In this document: one piece after another, positions 46,518 through 56,253 of the stretch | Layout of the letters: the number at the start of each line of letters is the position of its first letter | Position numbering within the stretch: position 1 is the stretch's first letter | Source of the DNA: Henricia sp. BOLD:AAB3569 | Lineage: Eukaryota; Echinodermata; Asteroidea; Spinulosida; Echinasteridae | DNA length: 64,000 nucleotides | Direction: 5' to 3' | Assembly: GCA_037783545.1 (NCBI GenBank) | Contig: JBBELK010000490.1 | Span: 930,001 to 994,000, forward strand | The notes under the pieces: model-generated | What the model was told of the DNA's origin: nothing | Seen by the model: only the letters and a program-made list of their open reading frames with translations | Database searches by the model: none | Made by a program: the position numbers and the translations under genes

Positions 46518-48177
46518 TTTTTAGTTTGTTTTGTTCACTTTTGGGGTGGAAATCCGATGTTTGCTCAAAAAACTTATATAGGCCTACATATATTAGTCAT
46601 CAAAGGTATCAATCAAAGCACATAATTTGTTAAGATTGAAAAGAGTTTGGCCAAGAAGGAACAATTTCGTAATTAGATTTGTTTAAGATGGTTTAATAAA
46701 ATCCTGACAATGACGTAATGATATTAGGCCTATATTAAGCTTTGCACCTTACTAAACCTAAAAGGAAGAAAACAAACATTGGAATGAATGCTTCACGGCA
46801 AAACTACGATATTCCCTCAATAACATACAATTACTTTCTTGTAGAGAGTGGACTCTCTTAAATAAGACTGAAATAACATAAAAGATTGTATCCTACTCAC
46901 ATGTCCTTTTATTAAACCATCTTCTGTAGAATTACACGTCCGTGGTAGACACAGTTAAAAGTTACCGTGTCACCGTCTCGGTCGACGCCGTGTCACACAG
47001 GGCACACGGAATAGACAGCTACGGTAAAGATTTATTTGTACGACGTTTGCTCGCATTGAGAACGGTCAAATCTAAAACTAGGCCCCTGGCATAACACTGG
47101 TCACTGCTCAGTCAACCGAAAACATAATGACATGATCATGGTGTCATTTTAAAGAGGATCTGATCTATAATGTCTGCTAAATATGAAGACCCTGCGTCAT
47201 GTGGTTTTATAGAGGGAAACATTTTACGAAATGCATTTTTGGCTAATTTGTATAACGAAAATCAACTTTTTTGCTATTTTTAAATAATTATAATTACGTA
47301 ATCATTGACGTCATGGTGATGTTCTACATGGTGGTGGAAGTTTGTGATGGGGCCATGCCTGTACCTAATTTTATGAAAATCAAGCGTACTTTAATAGCTA
47401 AAATTGCTTCATAAGTACACAAAAACACAACAAATGTGAATTTTGAAATGGCTGAACTTTGACCTTCGATTGACCCAGGAAGGAAGGGTCAGATGAAAAT
47501 GCCTACACAAAGAACATTGTAGCCCATGATCTGATATATATGTATGCAGAATATGAAGACCCTGGGTCATGTGGGTTCATACAGGGAAGCGTTTTACGAA
47601 ATGCATATTTTGGTAATTTTCATGATAAAAATCCACTTTTGTGCCATTTTTAAATTATTATAATTACGTAATCATTGACGTCATGGTGACGTTCTACATG
47701 GTGGTGGACGTTTGTGATGGGGCCCATGCCTGTACCTAGTTTTATGAAAATCAAGCATGGTTGAATAGCTAATATTGCTTCATAAGTACAAACAAATACA
47801 AAAAATGTGATTTTTGAATTGGCTGAACTGTGACCTTCGATTGACCCAGATGAAAATGCCTACACTAAGAACATTGAAGCTCATGATCTGATCTAAATGT
47901 TTGCCAAATATAAAAAACCCTGAGTCATGTGGTTTGGGCAAGGGAACCATTTGAAAAAGTGCATATTTCGGCAATTTTCCGCTTTTTAGGCATTTTTAAA
48001 GTGTTATAATGACGTAACTGATGACATCACAATGAAGCCATTCTTGGGTGCACACCTCTTATACTTTGTCTTTGATGTAACCAAGTTTGGTTAAGATCAA
48101 TGTTTAGGAACAACCTGAAAAAGCGCCGACAACGCCCATGCGCTTTGTCTATGGGAAAAAAAAATCAGAAGAAGAAA

Positions 48178-48204
48178 CTAGAGCTACGTCTGTTCTATGA
48201 ACAG
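48178..48204 (-). repeat. Helitron-like 3' end 7 (minus)
   Basis: Minus strand: CTGTTCATAGAACAG hairpin, ACGTAGCT, CTAG (48,178-48,181), T-run. Exact mirror of ends 4 and 5. Confidence 0.6.
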
Positions 48205-49029
48205 AGCGTAGGGCTTTTTCACATTTTTTTAACTTGAGCATGCTTACCTTGCAAAATTAGATGTTAGCATATCAACTATTTAACTTTAAAAAAGTTTACC
48301 TTTAATGTGTTACCTTTAAAGGATTGATGACGTCATCAATGTTTTAACCACACAGACATGTTTGGTGGTCGACTTACTCTATAAGCAGCACTATTGGGCT
48401 AATTTGCGCAAACACTGCTATGAAAGGGTCATTTTAAGACTTTTTAATTTTGACGCTAGAGGGCGCCCTTTTATGGAATGACGTAGAAACTTACATTTTT
48501 GGAAACCCTATTTACCTTAGACACTGACACTACCAACCGCATCTCGGCAGCTTTCACCACTTTTACAAAATAGGTTCATTTAAATGCACTTCCGGTTTCT
48601 ACCGAAAGTGAGCAAGGTCACAGGTCATGGCGATATTTTTTTGATACCCCACCCTAGTCGAACTCAAACACCTTTGACCCCATCCAAATACCTCTTACCA
48701 GTTTCAAATGGCAAGGCAAAGTCTGTTTGACCAACAGGGAATGAGGTCAAATGTCAAGGCATCTGGGCATCTGAAAGACCTTTATTAATGATCGTATATG
48801 CCGAAAGAATCAAGATCGTAGGTCAAACGGATGATTTTTTTTATGAATTTTTAAATATGGAAACATTAAATTTCATGCCCCTTTAAACTTACACCCGATG
48901 ACGTCATGATGAAGCCATTGTTGGGTGCACACCTCTTCTACTGTGTCTTTCATGTGACCAAGTTTGTTTAAGAACAACCTCAAGTTTGGGAACAACCTCA
49001 AAAAGTGCCGACAACGCCCATGCGTTATG

Positions 49030-49084
49030 TCAATGGGGTGCGAGGTGGGGGCGGGGGTGGGGGGGGGGGGTGGGGGGAGGGGGG
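49030..49084. repeat. G-run microsatellite
   Basis: A GGGGGC/GGGGGT-rich stretch in block C; the inverted copy at 41,025-41,040 has only a short C run in the same place. The run has expanded in this copy and could form G-quadruplexes. Confidence 0.85.
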
Positions 49085-49735
49085 AAATCAGAAGAAGAAA
49101 TAAACGGAAAAGCCATACATTAACGACCTTTGCTAGTGATCGTATATGGGAAGGAATCAATGTTGTAATTTGCATTTTAAAATATTTTCATGCACCTTTA
49201 ATCTGACACGTGATGACGTCATTATGAGATCATTAGTTAAATACATTCGTTAATTACCGTATATGGCGCAGGAATCACGATCATAGGTGCCTGATTTGTT
49301 ATGAATGTTTGATCGTATATAATTTAATTTAAATATTTAATTAAACTGTTCATTTTTAGTTTGTTTTGTTCACATTTGGGATGGAAATCTAATGTTTACT
49401 CGAAAAACTGATATACATATATTAGTCATCAAAGGCAGAAATCAGAGCACATAATTTGTTAAGATTGAAAAGAGTTTGGCCAGGAAGGAACAATTTCGTA
49501 ATTAGATTTGTTGAAGATGGTTCAATAAAATCATAACAATGACTTAATGATTTCAGGCCTATATCAGAAGAAGAAATAAACGGAAAAAAAAGAAAAAAAA
49601 TCAAAACGAAAACAAAGGCTTTTTCGTCCTAAACAAAAAAGCCAATAAACGGGAAAAAAAAAAAATCAAAACGAAAACAAAGGCTTTTTCGCTGCAAGCG
49701 AAAAAGCCAAAAGGACAAAGAAATCGTACAATATC

Positions 49736-49829
49736 AATAGCTGATCGGGATCAGCCCGATCACCTAAAAAAAGACAAAGAAATCGTACGAGAGTAATAGG
49801 TGATCGGGCTGTTGGCCCGATCACCTGAC
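49736..49829. repeat. TGATCGG hairpins, inverted set
   Basis: CTGATCGGGATCAGCCCGATCACCT-type and AGGTGATCGGGCTGTTGGCCCGATCACCT-type hairpins separated by AAAGACAAAGAAATCGTACG, the reverse complement of the ladder at 32,513-32,715. Confidence 0.8.
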
Positions 49830-50480
49830 AGATCACTTTCACGGTTGAATTGAGATACGTTCAATGGCATGGTCCCCGTTACATCAGTGACCATCGTTTT
49901 GTCAAATAATTCAAAATTGCTAAACTCCATCAACACTGAAGACACTGAAGTTGGGTAAACCGCAGGTTGCGTAAAATTAGTGGTTAAAAGTAGCCCGGGT
50001 TGGACTCCGTACCGCATACTACATGGGGATACGGAGTCCAGGGTATGAAGTTCCAAAAACAGGGGAAATTTTTTTGTAACAAACAAAATTCAATATTTCT
50101 ACCTTGTGCTGGAAGCCGCTAATGTGCTATCAAATTTCGGTATTTCGGTAGACTGTGTGGATACATTAGTGGTTGCTCGCAGAAAGGTTTGGCAGACCTT
50201 TTCGAAGGTTTAAGCCGACGTGAACGTGCTATTTATTTAACCATACACCCACGGCTTTGACCTAGTGATAGTGGAGTACATACTCGCTAGACGCATGGTC
50301 TTCGTTTCCCCACCCCTCCCTAGTCCCCCACCCCCGGGCTGTCCCCCTAAGACTAAGAGGTTGGGGTTGTCACTTTTCGTGTGATAAATTCCCCGCCCCT
50401 GTGGCAAAATTTGGACGAAAAATATCCTCGCCCATATGGGGACAAAACATGCACGTTTTTTTCCCCAGGTGCCCTGTAAT
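49830..50480. other. No gene recognised
   Basis: Non-repetitive by eye within the nest. A 108-codon minus-strand frame (49,760-50,086) overlaps hairpin repeats and has no recognisable domain. Confidence 0.4.
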
Positions 50481-50993
50481 TTTTTTTTTTACAGGGTGTA
50501 TCAAAAAAAAGTATACACTCAGAAAAATGTCAAAAAAATAAAAACGTTCTAAGTTTTCTAATTTCTCTCTATACATATTGGTAGGCAGACATTTGAAGCT
50601 TTAAATGACACCATGACCATTTGGAAAACTTCACGCATGACTGATCAGGTTATTGTTTAATTCATGTTGACAAACTTGGCTTGCGCTGAACTTTGACCTT
50701 CAATTGACCCATGGAGGAAGGATCAGACGAAAATGCCCACACGAAGAAAGTTGTAGCCCATGTCTGATCTATATGTCTGGGTCACGTAGTTGTGGAGAGG
50801 GTAATGCATATGTTGGTCTTGTTTAGCTTGTAATTCGACACTTGATGACGTCACGACAACGTCACTACAATCTTCAGACCAGGTTCTAAGTTTGTATCAA
50901 GTTTGAAGTTCGTAACTTGTTTAGTTTTCGAGTTATGCTCTGGACTGAGTTTGGACTAGAAGAAGAAAAAAAAGACATGGGAAAAAACATGAA

Positions 50994-51029
50994 CTAGAGC
51001 TACATGTACGTCTGTTCTATGAACAGAGC
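50994..51029 (-). repeat. Helitron-like 3' end 8 (minus)
   Basis: Minus strand: CTGTTCATAGAACAG hairpin, ACGTACATGTAGCT (an extra ACATGT relative to the others), CTAG (50,994-50,997), T. Confidence 0.5.
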
Positions 51030-51734
51030 GTTCATAGAATATTGATCCATTTTTGTCTACTTCCGGTTTCTACCGGAAGTGAACAAAATCAAAGGTCATT
51101 GTCTGTGTACGAAATTTAGATCTCGGCGCAGTGAATAGGTTATTATTATTACTGTTACTGCAAGAATTAGGGTCATATGTTAAAGAGCTGATTTTTTTTG
51201 GTTTTTTTGAAGATTTAAACCATTAATTTTATATTTATTGTAATATGACACTTGATGACGTCATCATGATAATATTGTGATATGTCCCAGACCTCGTAGC
51301 AGGCAACATGCATGAGAAAAATTTACTTCGTCACTACTCTAAAAGCAAGCAAATTATTCAACTTTAAAAAAAATACTGAATGTTACCTTTAATGCCTCGC
51401 CTTTGAAGGATCGATGACGTCACTAAAGTTTTGACCATACAAACCTGTTTGTCACTTCATCAGCCCTACAGTCACTAATATTGAGCTGATTTGCACAAAC
51501 GTAGCCATAAAAGAAATTGTTTTGACATTTGTTTATTTTGCCGCTAGAGGGCGTCCTTTCATGGAATGACGTCAGAACTTACATTTTTGGAAAGCCTATT
51601 TACCTTAGACACTAACACTATCAAGCCCAGCTATCTTTCATCACTTTTACAAAATAGGTTCATTTAAGTGCACTTCAAATCAAAGGTTCATTTTAAAAAA
51701 TCAAAGGTCATTGTCTGTGTACGAAACATATACC

Positions 51735-52280
51735 CTAGTCAAACTTGAGGCGGAATAAGCCGGAATGCCATCAGAATGAAAATAGACTGCCGAAGTGTGA
51801 CGTGCGTTGCCATGGCGATTGGATCTAAACTATCATGGCCGTCGGGAAAAGTACCACTGGAAAAGCACTGGGATACGGTTGAGTGATTTTTAGTTCAGAT
51901 CCAATTGCCTAGGCAACCAACAAAAGGTGACGTATTCACTTCGGCAGTCTATTCTTCGTATATTCCGGGATATTCGAAGTGCATTCTAAAAATTCTGACT
52001 ACATTCTGAGTGCATTCCACACCTGGGCCCATTCTTGTGGCCGGCCCGAATGTTTTACTCATGCTTAAAACATTCGAGGTGCATTCGAAGAGGAGAAATA
52101 TCGAACGGCATTCGAAGTGTATTCTAACTGCATTCTGACTGCAATATACATATTATTACGGCATTCCAACAGAATTCGAAACACTTTGATCGCGTTCAAG
52201 GGAAAAAGCGAAATGGCAAGCCATGGCAATCCTGCCAGAATGTCCCGAATGAGCCCGAGTGCACCTCGAGTGCATCTCGA
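51735..52280. repeat. Block with recurring GCATTC / GAATGC words
   Basis: ATTCGAAGTGCATTCT, GAGTGCATTCC, GAGGTGCATTCGAAG, GGCATTCGAAGTG and similar words recur at least nine times, and GGAATGCC/AGAATG appear on the other side of the nested MITE at 51,785-51,949. Several match CATTCC, the core bound by TEAD-type factors in animals, but the clustering may simply reflect degenerate tandem repeats. Confidence 0.5.
51785..51949. mobile_element. 165-bp TA-flanked MITE, copy 2
   Basis: Same length and nearly the same sequence as 27,424-27,588, with perfect GACTGCCGAAGTG / CACTTCGGCAGTC tips and TA on both sides (51,783-51,784 and 51,950-51,951). It sits inside the GCATTC-rich block. Confidence 0.92.
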
Positions 52281-53089
52281 TTGCTGTCTTTCATACGCGC
52301 CCTACTTTAGTTACAATTAGCAATAATATCTCGGTTTCGTTTTTTTATCCACCCTGTATATACGCAAATGTTGACTTGGCTGAACTTTGGCATTCAATTG
52401 ACCCAGGAGGGAAGGGTCAGATACAAATACCTACACGAACAAAATTGTAATCCATGATCAGATCTATATTTCTGCCAAATATGACGACCCTGGGTCACGT
52501 GGTTTTGGCAAAGGTAGCATTTTAAAAGTGCATATTTTGGTAATTGTTATCATAAAAGTCCACTTTTGTAGCATTTTTAAATTATTATAATTACGTAATC
52601 AGTGACGTCATGGTGATGTTTTACATGGTGGTGGAAGTTTGTGATGGGGCCCATGCCGTACCCAGTTTTATGAAGATCAAGCGTACTTTAATAGCTAATA
52701 TTGCTTCATAAGTACAAAAAACACAACTGATGTGATTTTTTAATTGGCTGAAATTTGACCTTCGATTGACCCAGGAAGGAAGGGTCAAATGAAAATGCCT
52801 ACACTAAGAACATTGTAGCCCATGATCTGATCTATATGTCTGCCAAATATGAAGACCCTGGGTCATGTGGTTTTGGCCAAGTTTGGTTAAGAGCGAAGTT
52901 TGGGAACAACCTGAAAAAGCGCCGACAACGTCTATGCGCTATGTCTATGGGGACAAAATCAGACGAAAACTGGAAAAAAATATTTACAAAAATCAACACG
53001 AAAACAAAGACTTTTTCGTCCTAGCGAAAAAGCAAAAAAAAAAAATCAGAACGAAAACAAGGGCTTTTTCGCGCAAAGCGAAAAGCCAA

Positions 53090-53133
53090 CTAGAGATACT
53101 AGGTCTGTTGATCAATAACAGAGCATAGGGCTT
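53090..53133 (-). repeat. Helitron-like 3' end 9 (minus)
   Basis: Minus strand: CTCTGTTATTGATCAACAGA hairpin, then CCTAGTATCT, CTAG (53,090-53,093), T. Diverged from ends 4-7 but same design. Confidence 0.45.
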
Positions 53134-53800
53134 TCCGCACTTCTTGTATTGTACGTTTGTATCCATGTAATACTGCATGTTGTACGATAATACATCATGC
53201 TATGCACACTACATTATATGTACATGTACAGTGTACAATGTAGATGCATACTGTACATTTACATGTAGCCTCGTTTTCGACAAATAGGCAGCAAGATTCT
53301 AGATCAATGTCTTTGTATGAAATTTAGACCTTGGTTAGTCAAGACCATTCCCGAAGGAATAAAGTTTGTATCTCCAACGGTTGATTTTTAAGAGTTTTTT
53401 TGTTTTTAACTTAAAGGTATTACATTTTAAACGCTTGTAATTTGACACCTGATGACGTCATCAAGATAACCTCTTTGGTATAGTACTTTACTATGGGTTC
53501 CTAATCGTGACTACGTTTGATGATGATCCAAGCTCTGCAAGCGACCCTTAGACCAGCGATACAGACTATGTGCTTTGTCTAAGGGACTTGGGGCAGTATA
53601 TATGTATGCATACTGTAAGCTTATGTACACTGATATACTGCACTGTGTGTATGATGTACATGTAGTATAGGCCGATACAGGAAGTGAACGACATTGGCTA
53701 ATGTATGCTGCAGAAACGCGCTTATTTGTTGACGTCATCGTGACGTCACAAATGTTGCAAATGTATTAGACCAAGTCAAAACAAACCTAAAACACAAATG

Positions 53801-53804
53801 TTGA
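53801..53804. repeat. Target-site duplication TTGA, left
   Basis: TTGA immediately before the left LTR, matching 63,179-63,182 immediately after the right LTR. A 4-bp duplication is within the range seen for Ty3-type integrases. Confidence 0.85.
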
Positions 53805-53904
53805 TGTAGTGGTAACCTCCCGCGATAATACGGTGTGAGGTGAGGTCCAGTCACAAAATTAATTGGGACGGCTTGTGTTAATTTCACCACAATGCAGGAA
53901 TCAT

Positions 53905-53910
53905 TTTATT
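53905..53910 (-). terminator. AATAAA polyadenylation signal in the 3' LTR
   Basis: AATAAA on the minus strand, 74 bases downstream of the TATA box and about 100 bases before the LTR end. This is the spacing expected for a short R region and a ~90-base U5. The 5' LTR copy is at 62,295-62,300. Confidence 0.6.
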
Positions 53911-53998
53911 TCCTCACTGATCCAGCAAATCAATCACAGGAATCAACAATCAATTACTCCCGATGACGATTGTAATTATTTATAATCCATTATCACAA

Positions 53999-54060
53999 TC
54001 AGATCAGATCCTCTAGATCCCTTTAGATCCTTTAAATCCCTTAGATCCTTTAAATCCCTG
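53999..54060 (-). promoter_or_regulatory. Decamer repeats upstream of the LTR TATA box
   Basis: About six degenerate copies of a 10-bp unit, GGATTTAAAG / GGATCTAAAG on the minus strand, end roughly 15 bases before the TATA box. Tandem short repeats in U3 often act as enhancers, so this is a candidate enhancer. The same array is at 62,389-62,450 in the 5' LTR, where it would drive transcription. Confidence 0.5.
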
Positions 54061-54788
54061 GATGGAGTAGGATAGGAGCACTTATAAGCCTCCGAGCAGA
54101 AAGCTTTATCTGAAAGAAAAGCCAAAACAGTAAAACACAAGGTCAGCAAATGCAATGCAAGAAACACATGTACCGGTAATTGTATATCCACTATGCACAA
54201 CGCGCATTCAGTGCGTGTGTGTACTGTCTGGCCTGCAAAGTACACGGGGCAGAGGTCAACAATTTCCCCACGACAGTTGCTAACTTGAGCGTGCATGACA
54301 ACGGCATGAGCGCGAAAGTTTCAGCGACAAAACGGCCCAACAAACTCGACTTTATGTGCGTGAAATGTCAAAATTACACTCACCACATGTTCTGTAGTTG
54401 TTCTCCCCAAGTTCTAAAGATGAACCATGGTTATGAGCCTGGCAAATAATGCAAAATAAAGGGGAAAACTTCCTCTCTTTCTGCAGAGGTTCACTCAAAC
54501 AGTCGGAGAAAACGGGAAAAGAACTCGCATCCCGCGCTCTCATGTCATGTCCAAACTGTTTACAGATGTTCGCATATCATGTCACTTACGGATCACTGCG
54601 CGACGGGACAAATGTTTTGCTGAACTGCGTTATAAAACAATGTACGCCACACGCACTATTTCCACTGCGGAAGGATCTGACCTTATGGTACTGTCTATAG
54701 CATGACCTTTTTGCATATATTAGGCAGTCTATAAATAATATTGTTGTTAAAGGGACAGGGCCATCGTTAAAGGGACCGTACCCTCACA

Positions 54789-54801
54789 ATTTCCCTGCTT
54801 T
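54789..54801 (-). other. Polypurine tract
   Basis: AAAGCAGGGAAAT on the minus strand directly abuts the TGTGAGGG start of the 3' LTR. Purine-rich with one C. In LTR elements this RNA segment resists RNase H and primes plus-strand DNA synthesis. Confidence 0.6.
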
Positions 54802-55296
54802 GAGACCAATCGCCCCGAGTGGTCCTACACCATCCAAGGAAACAATAATTAACATTACTAATTTCCAAACAAAATTTACACACTAACGTTAAACATCAAA
54901 AATTACGCATAGGTACATATCACACTAAGTACCAGATCTCAATCCCTCGCCGAGAAAACAAGTGTAAAACATTACCTGGGATCACATCAGTGATGTTTTT
55001 GTCTTTACGTCACTATTATTGTACTCTATAATCAGGTACCAAAAACATAGGCAGAGCAAATCTGCTACTCTGAACAAATGGAGACAAAATTGTCTTAGCA
55101 CCAATCTCATATCCAACTTGGAATGGAATGGTATGTGTTATCACAACGATAATTCTATTACCTGTATATGTACAAGCTACAGTTTCTCAAAAACAATCAG
55201 CACTTCTAAAATTTGGAAAATCCTCCTCAATGCACATCTTACATAATACTTTTTAAAAGTTCTATACTGTAGGATATATTGCAATCAAGGTCATTG
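54802..55296 (-). other. 3' untranslated region of the LTR element
   Basis: Between the SGNH stop and the polypurine tract. No conserved coding frame on either strand; only short chance ORFs. It belongs to the element, since it lies inside the LTRs. Confidence 0.6.
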
Positions 55297-55893
55297 TTAG
55301 GCATGCAAACATTGCAACACCGCCTCTTTCAGCCCTTTTCCATACTTTATCATACCATCACTTGTCAAATGAACTCCGTCCAAAAGACATCTTGGGTGGT
55401 TAATCTTTCTCTGAGCATACAGATACATTTGTGGGTGGTTCTTTAAAGTCTTACCAAGAGCAGAATTATATCTTCTTACTCTGTGGTTGAATGTGACCAA
55501 CCCTACCTGTCCTGGTCGCGATAACCTAGAGCGCTCAATCACTGAGAGTAGGATAATACAACGAGGAGTAATTCCCTCATTCTTAAGTTCGCTCACAAAT
55601 TGTAAGGTGTTCTCAACCAAAACTGCGGGTGTGACGTCTTCGTCACACAAATCGTTTGTTCCTATGTCTAAGATCAAAATGTCAATAGGTTTTCTTTTTA
55701 ATTTTCGAAGGAAAAACTCTAAATTTGAAAACAGGCGAGCATAACTCAATCCGGGGTGGCCCTCCACAGACAGAGTGCACTTTCCAGACAAGTCGACGAA
55801 ATCGAGCACAGACTTACGGTTGGTCTGCGCCTCTCTGGAAAGACGTGATACAAAGGAATGGCCATACAAAAATACATGAGGCAATTCTGTCAT
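55297..55893 (-). CDS. SGNH/GDSL-type hydrolase, third ORF of the LTR element
   Basis: An intact 198-codon frame from ATG to stop. It shows all SGNH blocks in order: FLYGHSF with the nucleophile candidate Ser13 (GHS in place of the classical GDS), HPGLSY with Gly48, DIGTND with Asn80, and DGVHL with Asp172 and His175. Family members are serine esterases, lipases or acetylhydrolases with a single alpha/beta domain of about 200 residues, so this is full length. There is no obvious signal peptide. It occupies the place of env, in the same frame as pol but after its stop and 360 bases. Expression would need splicing, an internal start or reinitiation; none is proven. SGNH domains are known in CR1/L2 LINE ORF1 and in some DIRS/Ngaro elements, but are not a standard Ty3 component. 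The substrate is unknown. Confidence 0.85.
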   Translation of the reverse strand: MTELPHVFLYGHSFVSRLSREAQTNRKSVLDFVDLSGKCTLSVEGHPGLSYARLFSNLEFFLRKLKRKPIDILILDIGTNDLCDEDVTPAVLVENTLQFVSELKNEGITPRCIILLSVIERSRLSRPGQVGLVTFNHRVRRYNSALGKTLKNHPQMYLYAQRKINHPRCLLDGVHLTSDGMIKYGKGLKEAVLQCLHA

Positions 55894-56253
55894 ACAGGCA
55901 GTTTATAACAAGGGATATTCAACTCTTAGAACACGTGACAAAGCTTTAAACTTCTGAAAAACTATTTCAACAACATATTTTGTTCATAAAACTAGCTCCT
56001 GGCTTATGAAAGCTCTTTCAAACGCTTAGTTATTTACATTACATGTACCAAAAGATGGTATATAGTGCTAATGGAGTTGGTCCAGTCACAGAGGAGGTAT
56101 ACACCACGGCCTGTGTCATGATTATGACACAGATAGCCTCCGCCCTGGGCCTCAACCACAAACACTCATTGGACGATGCACGCCTACGGTAGATTCTGTG
56201 AGCTATTACCATGCACCAACCTACTACCATAGTGGATGCAAATATTGACTAAT
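55894..56253 (-). other. Gap between pol and the SGNH ORF
   Basis: 360 bases with no conserved frame. TATAAA lies only nine bases before the SGNH ATG (55,902-55,907), too close to act as an ordinary TATA box for that start. A splice acceptor here is possible but none stands out. Confidence 0.5.

Larger units (their letters stand above)
27900..53600. mobile_element. Nest of Helitron-like repeat units in both orientations
   Basis: Some 25 kb consists of a limited set of ~0.5-1.8-kb blocks repeated in direct and inverted order. At least ten block ends share a hairpin followed by 7-11 bases, then CTAG, then T (or the reverse complement), which is the Helitron 3'-end pattern (CTRR inserted before T). 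No target duplications flank these ends, as expected for Helitrons. No Rep/helicase was found, so the units are non-autonomous, and 5' TC ends were not resolved. All open frames here are under ~110 codons and repeat-derived. An alternative reading is a complex satellite. Confidence 0.5.
53805..54788 (-). repeat. 3' LTR (984 bp)
   Basis: Starts TGTAGTGG and ends CTCACA on the plus strand, so both strands have TG...CA ends. It matches 62,195-63,178 base for base as far as can be checked by eye; the chance open frames in the two copies translate identically. It supplies the polyadenylation signal for the element's RNA. Confidence 0.95.

Noticed and set aside
53976..54700. Open frames of 63-106 codons in both LTRs
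   Set aside because: They are chance frames in non-coding LTR sequence, identical in the two LTRs only because the LTRs are identical.
55902..55907. TATA box for a separate SGNH promoter
   Set aside because: It lies only nine bases before the ATG, so a start 25-30 bases downstream would miss the start codon.
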